Source of the DNA: SPDF01 sp963699825 | GTDB lineage: Bacteria > Gemmatimonadota > Gemmatimonadetes > Gemmatimonadales > GWC2-71-9 | Direction of reading: 5' to 3' | Assembly (NCBI GenBank): GCA_963699825.1 | Contig: CAVOVI010000013.1 | Location: forward strand, 62,001 to 126,000 | Length of the DNA stretch: 64,000 bases | Shown: positions 34,147 to 42,631 of the stretch, in pieces | How the letters are laid out: the number at the start of each line of letters is the position of its first letter | How positions within the stretch are numbered: position 1 is the first letter of the stretch | Program-made: the position numbers and the translations under genes | Notes under the pieces: model-generated | Seen by the model: only the letters and a program-made list of their open reading frames with translations | The model's database searches: none | Told to the model about the DNA's origin: nothing

Positions 34147-34514
34147 AGGCGCTCCGTCAGTTCTTCGATTCGACGGATCAATTCGGTGAGGTCGACGGGT
34201 TTGGTGAGGAATTCATCCGCGCCGACCTCGCGTCCCCAGAAATGATCGGCCGGCTCGTCCTTGGCGGTCAGGAGCAGGATCGGCCGGTCGATTGTCGCCG
34301 GGTCCGCCTTGAGGGCGCGGCAGACCTGGTACCCGTTCATGCCCGGCATCATCACGTCGAGGATGATCAACGCCGGCAGGAGCGAGCGGGCCGCGGCCAC
34401 GCCAGCTTCGCCGTCGGGTGCGGTCACGACGCGATACCCCGCTGCGGAGAGTGTCCGCTCCAGGAATCGCCGTTGTTCCGGCCCGTCGTCGATGACCAGT
34501 ATCAGCTTTGCCAT
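34143..34514 (-). CDS. CheY-like single-domain response regulator
   Basis: About 123 residues from the ATG at 34514, or 128 from a GTG at 34529. It is a single receiver (AKLILVIDDGPEQRRFLERT, LIILDVMMPGMNGYQVC with phospho-Asp, and a C-terminal DEFLTKPVDLTELIRRIE with Lys). There is no output domain. Its stop overlaps the start of the HEAT gene (ATGA), so it heads the coupled block of regulator, HEAT protein, GT2 synthase and REC-DHp protein. The 127 bases upstream to the HD-GYP gene contain nothing recognised. Confidence 0.93.
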   Translation of the reverse strand: MAKLILVIDDGPEQRRFLERTLSAAGYRVVTAPDGEAGVAAARSLLPALIILDVMMPGMNGYQVCRALKADPATIDRPILLLTAKDEPADHFWGREVGADEFLTKPVDLTELIRRIEELTERL

Positions 34515-34641
34515 CTGCTGGCGAATCACTCCAAGTCAAGTAGCTGCAATAGGCTGCGGCCTCCCGCCTGGCGCGTCCAGCCGTGGGAGCAGTCAGCCGC
34601 AGAGGAGCACAAATCACGCCAGCGGGCGGCGCGATGGAGGG

Positions 34642-35709
34642 TCAGGCGGGGTCGTTGTCTTCGAGGAAGACAAGGTTTTGGCGGCGAGCCATGACTGCTT
34701 CGAGTCCTGCGAAGACAGCCGGGTCGACGGCGACCCCGGCCAGGTCACGGAGGCGCTCCACCGCGAAGTTCGCCGGCATCTTTTCCTGATAGGGTCGTGA
34801 GGTGGTGAGGGCGTCGAAGATCTCCGCGATGCCGATGATTCGGGCCCCAAGGGGTATGTCCTCGCCCTTGAGGCCGTCCGGATAGCCATCGCCATCCCAC
34901 CGCTCGTGGTGGCTGCGAATACAGATGATCGCGTTGTGCAGGTGCGCGAGTGGCGCAAGGATCTGGGTGCCGATGATCACGTGGTCCTTCACGTGCTCGT
35001 ACTCCGCCGGCGTCAGGGGGCCCTGCTTGGCGAGGATCTCCTCGCGAATGCCAATCTTGCCGATGTCGTGCAGGCGGCCCGCCGTCCGGATGATCTCGAT
35101 ATCCTCGTCGGACAACTGGAGTTCGGCGGCAATCATCGCGGAGAGATCGGCCACGCGCGCGGAGTGCCCGCGCGAGAAGGGGTCCTTCGCCTCGAGCGCG
35201 TTGACCAGCACCTCGAGGGTCGCAATCGTCACCCGCTCCAGGGTCGCCCGCTCGCGGCGCACCTCGGCCGCCCGAATCGCGACCTCTTCCTTCAGCCACT
35301 GGTTGACCTGGGCCGTTTCCATCTGCGTGGCACGCCGGCGCATCGCCCGCTCCAGCGCCCGGCCGAGATCCACGAGGTCGATCGGCTTGATCAGGTACTC
35401 AAAGGCGCCCCGCTGCATGCAGAGTGCGGCGGTCGTGGCCTCGGTGACGGCGGTGAGCATCAGGATGGCGAGGTGGGGTTCCTGCTCGAGCGCCTGGGGG
35501 ACGAGGTCGATCCCGCTGATGCCGGGCATCCGGACGTCGAGCAGCATGCCCGCGATCTTCTGCCGCTCAAGGATGGCGAGCGCCTCCTCGCCGGAGGCAG
35601 CGGTGCTGACGTCGTAACCCTGCTGGGTCAGGAAGCGGCCCAGCGCGGCGCGGATCGGTTCTTCGTCGTCAACGACCAGTAGTGACGCCGGGACCTCGGG
35701 CATCGACAC
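34642..35709 (-). CDS. Response regulator with HD-GYP c-di-GMP phosphodiesterase domain
   Basis: 355 residues. The receiver spans 8-125 (DDEE at 14-17, Asp58 in GMLLDVRMPGISG). A coiled-coil linker follows, then HD-GYP: SRGHSARVADLSAMIAAELQ, the HD pair in GRLHDIGKIGIRE, SHHERWDGDGYPDGLKG with the GYP loop, and FDALTTSRPYQE. This family hydrolyses cyclic di-GMP. It may set c-di-GMP levels for the neighbouring membrane glycosyltransferase, since such synthases are often controlled by that molecule, though this one lacks a PilZ domain. It is followed by a 127-base gap to the CheY-like gene. Confidence 0.93.
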   Translation of the reverse strand: MSMPEVPASLLVVDDEEPIRAALGRFLTQQGYDVSTAASGEEALAILERQKIAGMLLDVRMPGISGIDLVPQALEQEPHLAILMLTAVTEATTAALCMQRGAFEYLIKPIDLVDLGRALERAMRRRATQMETAQVNQWLKEEVAIRAAEVRRERATLERVTIATLEVLVNALEAKDPFSRGHSARVADLSAMIAAELQLSDEDIEIIRTAGRLHDIGKIGIREEILAKQGPLTPAEYEHVKDHVIIGTQILAPLAHLHNAIICIRSHHERWDGDGYPDGLKGEDIPLGARIIGIAEIFDALTTSRPYQEKMPANFAVERLRDLAGVAVDPAVFAGLEAVMARRQNLVFLEDNDPA

Positions 35710-35747
35710 GGGGACCCTCCGGTGCGGGGGAACGCTCCAAAGTTAGC

Positions 35748-36590
35748 CTACCCGACGAACTCCGCCACGACCCGCTCCGGAAGGAGGCCGGCCTCGAAGG
35801 CCCGGTCGAGGAGCAGCTGGACGGCCTCGCGCCCGCGCGGGCCGTAGTCCACCGTCCATTCGTTGACGTACATCCCGACGAAGGTGTCGGTGCGCTCGTC
35901 ACCGATGCCGCGGTTGTACTGCTTCGCATGTTCCAGCGCGGGGCGCCGGTGGGCGAGGGCATACTCGATGCTCATCCGGAGGTCCCGGGCCACCTGCGCC
36001 GTCAGCTCGTCGCCGAGGTCGCGGCGGACCACGTTGCCCCCCAGGGGGAGCGGGAGGCCGGTCTCCCGTCCCCACCACGCGCCGAGGTCCTCCCAGAGCT
36101 GGAGGCCGTCGTCGGCATAGGTCAGCTGGCCCTCGTGGATGAGGAGGCCGACATCCACATCACCCCGGTGGACGGCGTCCTCGATCTGGTCAAAGGGGAT
36201 GATGACCTCGGTCACGGCGGGCTGGTAGAGCCGGAGCGCCAGGGCCGCGGTGGTCATCGTGCCCGGGATACCGACACGGAGGCCGCGGAGCGCCTCGCGC
36301 GGATCGGCGGGCGCCGGCGTCTTGCTCACCAGGCGCGGGCCGTAGCCGTCTCCCATGGAAGAACCGCTCGCCAGGAGGGCGTAGGTCCGGTGGAGGTAGG
36401 CGTACGCATGGATCGAGACCGCCGAGACTTCGAGTTCGGCCTTCAGGGCCCGGCGGTTGAGCGATTCGATGTCCGAGAGTTCGTGCTCATAGCGCAGGTC
36501 GCCGGTGTCGAGTTTCCCTTCGGCGAGGGCGTAGAACATGAAGGCGTCGTCGGAATCGGGGCTGTGGGCGACGTGAATGGTCCGGGTCAC
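35748..36590 (-). CDS. mqnD: 1,4-dihydroxy-6-naphthoate synthase
   Basis: 280 residues from the GTG at 36590. The opening HVAHSPDSDDAFMFYALAEG and the later SVSIHAYAYLHRTYALLASG and VGLLIHEGQLTYADDGLQLW are the signature of MqnD, a periplasmic-binding-protein-like fold. MqnD cleaves cyclic dehypoxanthinyl futalosine to 1,4-dihydroxy-6-naphthoate in the futalosine route to menaquinone. The start overlaps the stop of the preceding minus-strand gene. Other mqn genes are not in the window. Confidence 0.93.
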   Translation of the reverse strand: MTRTIHVAHSPDSDDAFMFYALAEGKLDTGDLRYEHELSDIESLNRRALKAELEVSAVSIHAYAYLHRTYALLASGSSMGDGYGPRLVSKTPAPADPREALRGLRVGIPGTMTTAALALRLYQPAVTEVIIPFDQIEDAVHRGDVDVGLLIHEGQLTYADDGLQLWEDLGAWWGRETGLPLPLGGNVVRRDLGDELTAQVARDLRMSIEYALAHRRPALEHAKQYNRGIGDERTDTFVGMYVNEWTVDYGPRGREAVQLLLDRAFEAGLLPERVVAEFVG

Positions 36591-37267
36591 TGGGTCTCCG
36601 CTGCCTGCTGGACTTCGGTGAGTAGTTGTCGGTGTTCGACGTATTCCGGTCGGTCGGTTCGGGCCAGCTCGCTCGGTGCCCGTTCCCGAATCCGGTCGAG
36701 CGCCTGCCGGTAGGCAACGGTGTCGCCCTCCAGGCGCGCGAGGGCGCCGACGAGGATCGGCCCGAAGAGGTGTCCGGGATCGCGCGCCTCGAGGGTATCG
36801 GCGAGGGCGTGCGCACCCTTGAAGTTCCCGATCTGGATGGCGATCAACCCCGCGTGGAACCGGGTATCGGCGTCGACCGAGTCGAGGTCGGCGTATGCCG
36901 CCATGGCCAGTGGTGACAGGGCTCGCGACCGTCGCGCTGTCCCACGCCGTGCCGGCCCGCATGAGCCGGTCGAAGAGCGTCGCGAACCGCTCCTCGGGGC
37001 TCAGGGCGCTCAGGTCGGGAAGCGGGGCGATCCCCGGCACCGCATTCCCGGCGTTGGCCATGGTGGGAGACGCGGTGTCAGGCTTGTTCCGGATCACACC
37101 GATCACCACCACCCCGACCGCCACCGCGGCGACCAGCCATGCGATCGACCCAGGCGCGGCGATCCTGTGCGCGGGTGCCGCTGCCCGGTCTGGCCGCCCC
37201 GCACTGCCGCGCAGAACGCTCCCTTGCAAGGGGTACCGCACCTCGTGCAGTATGGGGTCGGTGCCAT
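36587..37267 (-). pseudogene. Zinc-ribbon/membrane/TPR protein with frame breaks
   Basis: The ATG at 37267 gives TPYCTRCGTPCKGAFCA, a zinc-ribbon start. The frame then has to change near 37200 to read GSIAWLVAAVAVGVVVIGVI, a membrane helix, and NAVPGIAPLPDLSALSPEER. It changes again near 36930 to reach LSPLAMAAYADLDSVDADTR and the TPR-like end (GLIAIQIGNFKGAHALADTL) with its stop overlapping mqnD. Corrected length is about 226 residues. This layout (zinc ribbon, one helix, TPR) is common in small membrane-bound bacterial proteins. It is coupled to mqnD. Confidence 0.6.
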
Positions 37268-37367
37268 GGTGGCCCCAATCTAACCGGGCCAGCCGGGGAG
37301 GGGCACCGCGCGCCCGCTGGCGCCCGCCGGCGGAAGTCGTTACCGTGCAGGCATCTTGGAGGGTACC

Positions 37368-37643
37368 ATGGGACAGCCTCAACATCCGCTACCGGCCGCG
37401 CTGCCCGAGGCACCGCTGGCCCGCCATCTCGGCGATCTCGGCCGGGCGGACGAGCGGTGGCAGGTCTTTCTGGAAACCCGGCCCCAGGGCAGGACGGTGG
37501 GGGGACGGGTGCACTTTCTCCAGGGGGAGGAGACGCGCAGCTCCGCCTGGATCCTCCTCGAATGGAGTGAGCAGGACGTCCTCCATCGCTTTAACGAGTT
37601 CAGCGCCGTGGAGCTCTGGCGCCTGTTGGAGAGCCTGGGATAG
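37368..37643 (+). CDS. Small conserved-looking protein of unknown function
   Basis: 91 residues from the ATG at 37368, preceded by TTGGAGGG. It contains GDLGRADERWQVFLETRPQG, GRVHFLQGEETRSSAWILLE and a helical end (FNEFSAVELWRLLESLG), an alpha/beta layout without known motifs. It is divergent from the zinc-ribbon gene and 64 bases upstream of the Omp85 gene. It is not recognised. Confidence 0.65.
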   Translation: MGQPQHPLPAALPEAPLARHLGDLGRADERWQVFLETRPQGRTVGGRVHFLQGEETRSSAWILLEWSEQDVLHRFNEFSAVELWRLLESLG

Positions 37644-37707
37644 GTTCCATTCCACTCACCGGGACGATCCGGCCCCCTCACATCCGTTCGAGCTCCCGGA
37701 GTCTCTT

Positions 37708-39306
37708 CTGGCCCGCCGCCTCACCCTCGTTTTCGCCTTGCTCTTCCTTCCGACGATCGCTGTCGCCCAGGCGGCACGCGATTCGACGCGCGCGCCGATC
37801 ATCCGCGACATCGAGCTGAATCGGCAGGAGATCTTCGATTCCGCGGAGGCCACGCACTGGACCCAGCGCCTGGTCAACAACCTCCATATCCGCACGCTGC
37901 CCCAGGTCATCCGACGGGAACTCCTCTTCCGGGTCGGCGAACCATACGACTCGGTGCTCGTCGCGGAGTCGGCCCGCAACCTCCGTTCGCTGGGGGTCTT
38001 CCGCGACGTCCAGATCGATTCCGTGCCCACCGACAGCGGCGTCACGATGGAGGTCGTCACCCGCGACGGCTGGACAACCCGAATCGGTGGCACGTTGCGG
38101 ACGTCGGGCAGCCAGGTGTCCCTCGGCCTCGCCTTTGCCGAAGGGAACTTCCTCGGTACCGCCTCGCAGGCCGGCATGTCGTTCTCGGCGAGCCCCGTCC
38201 GGACCACCTTCGCGCTCGAAGGCTGGCAACCCCGGTTTCTCGGCAGCAGCGTCGGTGTCGGCGGTCGGTGGGAGAATCGCTCGGACGGCACCGTACTCTA
38301 TGCGCGCGTCCAGCGGCCGTTCTACTCGATCCAGGATAGGCGCGGGTTCCTGCTTACGGGCGAGTACCGGGACGAGACGGTCAACCAGTACCTCGACGGC
38401 AGCGACGTCGCGGTGGACTCGCTGGACCATATTCTCGGGGCCTTTCGCGGGAGCATCGGCTGGGCACTGAGCCGGAAGGCAAAGGGCTACATCCGGGGCG
38501 GCGTGCTCGCGCAGGTCGTCCGGAACGACTACGTGCCTGTGGTTGACACGGCTCCGATTCCCTACACCGTGAACGCGGCAGTCGGGGGCTATCTGGAATG
38601 GTCGCAATCGCGCTACGTCGCGCGGACCGGCTTTCAGACCTTCTCGTTGACCGAGGACATCGACCTGAGCACCACATTGAGCGGCGGCGTGTATGCCGCG
38701 CCGACGTTCCTGGGCTACGACAGTGCCGGCGTCGGCCTGTTCGCCACGTTCCGCACGGGGGCGACGTTCCACAAGGGGCTGTTCCTCCTCAACGGGATCA
38801 CCGACGGACTCATCACGGCGGCTGGCGTGGACTCCGGCGGCACCGTGTTGAACGCCACGGTCGCGTGGATGCCTGACTCGAGTTCGCTCGTGGTGCTGCA
38901 TGGCAGCGGCGGCGTGCTGACGGATCCTGCCCCGGGCTACGAGTTCGACCTGGGGCTGAATAGCGGGCCGCGTGCGTTCGGCGTCCACTCCTTCACGGGA
39001 AATCGCGCCTTCTTCACCAGCGCCGAGGTGCGGCGTCTCCTCTGGCGACGACTCTTCGGCGTGATGAGCCTCGGCGTGGCGGCCTACGTGGACTACGGTG
39101 GGGCGTGGTGGAGCACCAGCCCGACGCGCACCGGCACTGACGTGGGGGTCGGGTTGCGCATCGGGCAGTCTCGATCGTCCCGCGGCATCATTTCGCGGGT
39201 GGACCTCTCCTGGCGTTTCGCCAACGATGCGGTTGGGGCGGGGTGGGTCGTCTCGCTGGGGCGCGGATTCGCCTTCAGCCTGAATGCACAGCGCCCGAGC
39301 TACTGA
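37708..39306 (+). CDS. Omp85-family outer-membrane protein, CTG start
   Basis: About 532 residues. A signal peptide (RRLTLVFALLFLPTIAVAQA) precedes one POTRA-like domain (VIRRELLFRVGEPYDSVLVA, then SARNLRSLGVFRDVQID) and a beta-barrel of many amphipathic strands ending in GRGFAFSLNAQRPSY. This is a short Omp85 relative of the BamA/TamA superfamily. The frame has no ATG or GTG near the signal; the best start is CTG at 37708, six bases after GGAG. Substrate is unknown. The barrel ends in tyrosine instead of the usual phenylalanine. Confidence 0.83.
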   Translation: MARRLTLVFALLFLPTIAVAQAARDSTRAPIIRDIELNRQEIFDSAEATHWTQRLVNNLHIRTLPQVIRRELLFRVGEPYDSVLVAESARNLRSLGVFRDVQIDSVPTDSGVTMEVVTRDGWTTRIGGTLRTSGSQVSLGLAFAEGNFLGTASQAGMSFSASPVRTTFALEGWQPRFLGSSVGVGGRWENRSDGTVLYARVQRPFYSIQDRRGFLLTGEYRDETVNQYLDGSDVAVDSLDHILGAFRGSIGWALSRKAKGYIRGGVLAQVVRNDYVPVVDTAPIPYTVNAAVGGYLEWSQSRYVARTGFQTFSLTEDIDLSTTLSGGVYAAPTFLGYDSAGVGLFATFRTGATFHKGLFLLNGITDGLITAAGVDSGGTVLNATVAWMPDSSSLVVLHGSGGVLTDPAPGYEFDLGLNSGPRAFGVHSFTGNRAFFTSAEVRRLLWRRLFGVMSLGVAAYVDYGGAWWSTSPTRTGTDVGVGLRIGQSRSSRGIISRVDLSWRFANDAVGAGWVVSLGRGFAFSLNAQRPSY

Positions 39307-39366
39307 CGCTGTCGCGCCGCCGACCGAGCACCTACATTTCAGCACCTCAATACTTCTGGAGCACCC

Positions 39367-39765
39367 ATGACCGAACCCGCGCAGGCGTCTCCGCACCGTG
39401 GCCTGAAGCGGAAGACCAAGCTGATCCTTATCGGGATTTTGCTCGCGCCGATCGCCATCTTTGTGCTCTACACCTGGGCGGCACTGACGTGGAATTACTC
39501 GGAGGGAGAACGCGCAGGGGTCCTGCAGAAGTTTTCGCAGAAAGGATGGGTTTGCAAGACCTATGAGGGGGAGCTGGCGATGACCCCGGTCGCCGGCGTC
39601 ATGCCCATCATCTGGGACTTCAGCGTGCGCGACGATGCCGTGGCGCAACGCCTTCGCGATGCGATCGGGAAACCAGTCGCCTTGCACTACACCGAGCACC
39701 GGGGTGTTCCCGGCACCTGCTTCGGTGAGACGAACTACTTCGTGGACAGCGTGACGGTCCGCTGA
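39367..39765 (+). CDS. Small membrane-anchored protein of unknown function
   Basis: 132 residues. One helix (LILIGILLAPIAIFVLYTWA, residues 19-38) follows a basic cytoplasmic start. The periplasmic part has GERAGVLQKFSQKGWVCKTY, DFSVRDDAVAQRLRDAIGKP and a second cysteine in GVPGTCFGETNYFV, so a disulfide is possible. The same layout occurs in conserved uncharacterised bacterial proteins sometimes mislabelled as 6-phosphogluconate dehydrogenase. Its 3' end overlaps the convergent membrane-protein gene by 31 bases. Confidence 0.75.
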   Translation: MTEPAQASPHRGLKRKTKLILIGILLAPIAIFVLYTWAALTWNYSEGERAGVLQKFSQKGWVCKTYEGELAMTPVAGVMPIIWDFSVRDDAVAQRLRDAIGKPVALHYTEHRGVPGTCFGETNYFVDSVTVR

Positions 39766-41051
39766 TCCGGAAGCGGCCGGGCGAGGAGGAGGATGCGCAC
39801 GTACTGCCCGAGCACGGCGAGGACCCCCGCCAGGTAGAGTGAGCCGCCGGCGAGGACCAGCAGCTGGTGTCCGGCCAGCGTCCCCCCCGCCAATCCCCAC
39901 ACACCAAGCGCCAGCAGGGCCAGCGAGAGGCGCACCATCCCGGTCGAGGTGAGGTCCTCCTGCTTCGGGGCCCCGGCCTGGGCCGCGCGCGGCCCGAAGA
40001 GGTTCATCCACGCCAGAAACGGCAGGATCTTGTAGAGCACCCCCACCACCAGCAGGACCAGCCACCCCACGATCGCGAGCAATCCGTAGGTCGTCCAACT
40101 CCGCATGTCGTCGTTCCCCGCCAGAATCGTCGCTCCCAGCACGACGGCCAGCGCAAAGTGCGCTACCCCAAGCGCCACGTGCGCCATCGCCGGATCCATC
40201 GGCCGGCGTTCGGCATACCGGAAGTAGAGCGCCAGCTGGAGCAGGTAGAGGAGTGCGCTGGCGAGCACCAGAACGCCGCCTACGCGGGTGACGACTGACC
40301 AGCCACCCAGCGCGCCGGTGGTGAGGATGGCGAGCCCCGCCAGGCCGACGGGGCCGATCCACCGCAGCGGCCAGGTGGGTGCGCGCGCCGCCAGGAGGAA
40401 CATGGGGAGCATCCAGCTGCCGACGCCCACCGCCGTGAAGACCACGAAACCGAAGACGGCGAGATGGAAGTGGCTGGTGATGACCGCCATCCGGTCAACC
40501 GGCCACCAGCCGAGACTGTTGCCGATCCGGGCCAGGGCCACGAGCATCGCGGTGCCGAAGGCGATGTGGCCGGCGGAGACATAGCGCCCGACAAGGAGGC
40601 CGCGGGGTGCCTTCCGGCGCTGCGGGAGGAGATTCCAGCTGGAGCCGAAGACACCTGCGAAGAGGAGGAGCCAGCCGACGCCGAGCAGGGCGGGGTGCCA
40701 GAACCAGAACCCTGTCACCAGCGCGAGCGTGCCGGCGGTGTGCAGCAGGTAGGTCCAGTGGGCCACGCGGATGCTGCGGATGGCGATGCCGAGCGCGCCG
40801 GGGAAGAACTGGTTGAGCGCACCGTAGATGGTGGTGGTCAGCACGCCGAGGGTGAAGATGTGGGTGACGGCGAGGAGGTGGGGAGCCAGGAAGTTGCCGG
40901 CGGCGAGGTCGTCCGCACCGGCGATCAGGCCGATGGCGCCGAGCAGCAGCCAGATGAGCGCAGTGGCGAAGTGCTCGGCGGTCAGCCAGAACGGCGGCGG
41001 GTGCGCCGGCCCCGCGATTGGGAGGCTGCGGCCAGGGGGTGCGGGTGTCAT
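39735..41051 (-). CDS. Polytopic membrane protein, NnrS/heme-copper-oxidase-subunit-I-like
   Basis: 438 residues with about twelve hydrophobic helices. Conserved histidines sit in helix segments such as FLAPHLLAVTHIFTLGVLTT, VITSHFHLAVFGFVVFTAVG and MAHVALGVAHFALAV, as in the NnrS family and in cbb3-oxidase subunit I relatives. NnrS proteins are heme- and copper-containing membrane proteins linked to nitric-oxide stress. The copper-ligand and proton-pump motifs of true oxidases are not seen, so an oxidase role is unlikely. The start overlaps the stop of the DUF6265 gene (ATGA). Function is inferred from the family only. Confidence 0.6.
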   Translation of the reverse strand: MTPAPPGRSLPIAGPAHPPPFWLTAEHFATALIWLLLGAIGLIAGADDLAAGNFLAPHLLAVTHIFTLGVLTTTIYGALNQFFPGALGIAIRSIRVAHWTYLLHTAGTLALVTGFWFWHPALLGVGWLLLFAGVFGSSWNLLPQRRKAPRGLLVGRYVSAGHIAFGTAMLVALARIGNSLGWWPVDRMAVITSHFHLAVFGFVVFTAVGVGSWMLPMFLLAARAPTWPLRWIGPVGLAGLAILTTGALGGWSVVTRVGGVLVLASALLYLLQLALYFRYAERRPMDPAMAHVALGVAHFALAVVLGATILAGNDDMRSWTTYGLLAIVGWLVLLVVGVLYKILPFLAWMNLFGPRAAQAGAPKQEDLTSTGMVRLSLALLALGVWGLAGGTLAGHQLLVLAGGSLYLAGVLAVLGQYVRILLLARPLPDQRTVTLSTK

Positions 41052-41495
41052 CCGGCCAATACTAATTGTCTCCGGCAGACCGCGGCATCGTACGGAAACG
41101 CGATCACCCGTTCACCGTTGGGGGCCGGGCCAGCGATTTCGGCGGCCAATCCTGCAGGGCCCGACCGGCGGTAGGAGATCCGGGTCGGGAAGTCGTGCGC
41201 GGGATTGGCGAAGGTCACGCTGCTGTCGGTGACTGACCGTGGCGGCGAAGGTCGCGACGGATTGTCCCGACGGGTCGGCGGTATAGCGCAGTGAATCCCC
41301 GAGGCCGGTGATGCGAACGACTTCCGAGCCGACGACCTTCCCGCCGCGCAGGGTGCGGCCCTGTCCGTCGAGGGAGCCGTTCGGCTCCACCGTCCACCGT
41401 TCCTCGATGGTCACGCCATTGCGCGTGGTGCTCCAGCAGCCGATCAGCCAGGGAAGGGTGGCCTCTGCCGTCCCCGGGGAGAGGCGCTCCAGCAT
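41048..41495 (-). CDS. DUF6265-type protein, frameshifted
   Basis: Frame from ATG 41495 (MLERLSPGTAEATLPWLIGC) reads IEERWTVEPNGSLDGQGRTL and SLRYTADPSGQSVATFAATV. It then needs a one-base shift near 41225-41240 to continue TDSSVTFANPAHDFPTRISY and end at TGA 41048. The corrected protein of about 149 residues matches the DUF6265 pattern (LIGCW at the start, FxNPxHDFPxR near the end), a small lipocalin-like fold. Its 5' end overlaps the beta-lactamase-fold gene by 52 bases in another frame, and its stop overlaps the next start. The function is unknown. Confidence 0.65.
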
Positions 41496-42406
41496 GATTC
41501 GGCGGACTCGAATTGGGTCAGCCCGAGGTAGAGCAGGGCCACGAGCTCGTTCATCCGGCGCTGGCTCCCCAGCTGCGATTGCCATGCGTTGGCGGGTTGG
41601 CTGGCCTGCGCCTCTGCCAGCGTGGCGCCTGCCTTCACCTGCGTGGCGATGCCGCTGCTCACGCCGAGGAGCATCCTCCGATACGCGAGCAATTCGGCCC
41701 GGGTCCCGACCGGTCCGTGACCGGGGACGATGCGGGTGGCGCTGTCGCTGTGCGCGAGGGCCCAGTCCACGCCGGCGAACATCCCTGCCAGCCGGCCCCC
41801 TGCCCACCAGTCCATGAAGGGGGGCGCCAGGTGTTCGAAGAGATCGCCGATGTGGATGACGTTGGCATCGGGGAGCCAGACGATGGCGTCGCCGTCGGTA
41901 TGGGCGGAGGGGATGTGGGTGATGATGACGCGCTGGCCGTTGACGTACAGGGAGAGGGTGTCGCGAAAGGTACGGGTCGGCATCGCCGCGGGGTCGGCCG
42001 GGGTGCGGTGCCAGTCGCCCCAGGCGGCGATCGTGGTGTCCTTGGCCATCTGCACCGGGAGCTGTTCCTGGCCGATGATCTCGGCGCCGCGATTCCGGAA
42101 GAGGGCGTTGCCCTCGGTGTGGTCGCTGTGGTAGTGGGTGTTGATGACCCAGCGGACCGGCGGGGCGCCGAGGCTGGTGAGCACCGAGTCGGCGAGCCCC
42201 ACCCGGCGGGCGCTCTGGGCGTCCACCAGCAGGGTGCCGTCGGGGCCGGTCAGGACGAGGATGTTGCCGTTGGCGAATCCTGAGATAGCGGCCAGGTTCG
42301 GCCCGAGTCGCTCGGCCCGCATGACCATCACGTCCTGCTGGGCCGGGGCAGGGGAGGCCAGAAAGGCCAGCAGACAGAGGGCGCCGACCGGGGTGCCACA
42401 GGTCAT
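41444..42406 (-). CDS. Secreted MBL-fold metallo-hydrolase
   Basis: 320 residues from ATG 42406. A signal peptide (ALCLLAFLASPAPAQQ) precedes the metallo-beta-lactamase fold. The metal site is INTHYHSDHTEGN (His91, His93, Asp95, His96), then IPSAHTDGDAIVW (His169), VIHIGDLFEH (Asp188) and VPGHGPVGTR. It is a periplasmic di-zinc hydrolase. The overall sequence is that of the quinoprotein-relay or SoxH-like subgroup rather than true beta-lactamases, so antibiotic hydrolysis should not be assumed. The last 17 residues differ from what is usual and may come from a frame error, as the DUF6265 gene overlaps here. Confidence 0.88.
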   Translation of the reverse strand: MTCGTPVGALCLLAFLASPAPAQQDVMVMRAERLGPNLAAISGFANGNILVLTGPDGTLLVDAQSARRVGLADSVLTSLGAPPVRWVINTHYHSDHTEGNALFRNRGAEIIGQEQLPVQMAKDTTIAAWGDWHRTPADPAAMPTRTFRDTLSLYVNGQRVIITHIPSAHTDGDAIVWLPDANVIHIGDLFEHLAPPFMDWWAGGRLAGMFAGVDWALAHSDSATRIVPGHGPVGTRAELLAYRRMLLGVSSGIATQVKAGATLAEAQASQPANAWQSQLGSQRRMNELVALLYLGLTQFESAESCWSASPRGRQRPPFPG

Positions 42407-42479
42407 CGGGAGCTCGGTGGTTGGGATGGGTGCCCTTACGGGCATTGCGGGCCGAGGGTTCCGCCGGGACGCCTGAACC

Positions 42480-42508
42480 TTGAGAATTGGCTCTCGGCTA
42501 GCGATGTT
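42480..42508 (+). promoter_or_regulatory. Promoter of the tRNA-Cys gene
   Basis: TTGAGA (42480-42485), 17 bases, then GATGTT (42503-42508). The tRNA begins 9 bases later, which suits direct transcription of a tRNA with a very short leader. Confidence 0.5.
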
Positions 42509-42517
42509 AACCCTCCC

Positions 42518-42589
<72 letters not shown>

Positions 42590-42607
42590 CTTACCCCGCA
42601 ACGACTT

Positions 42608-42631
42608 AGGCCCTCCAGGTGGAGGGCCTTT
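42608..42631 (+). terminator. Terminator after tRNA-Cys
   Basis: AGGCCCTCC, four bases, GGAGGGCCT, then TT: a perfect 9-bp stem. The same stem sequence recurs at 49223-49244 with a different loop. Confidence 0.75.

Noticed and set aside
30901..34245. 1114-codon plus-strand frame opposite the HEAT protein
   Set aside because: Same effect. The minus-strand frame has a regular HEAT pattern and coupled neighbours; the plus frame is low-complexity with repeated R, G, Q and E and no domain.
37678..40362. 894-codon minus-strand frame opposite the Omp85 gene
   Set aside because: It crosses two or three real genes and contains no plausible domain, whereas the plus strand has a signal peptide, POTRA and barrel.
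41444..42406. True beta-lactamase (antibiotic resistance)
   Set aside because: The HxHxDH site shows only the MBL fold; the rest matches periplasmic MBL hydrolases of unknown substrate, so resistance cannot be claimed.
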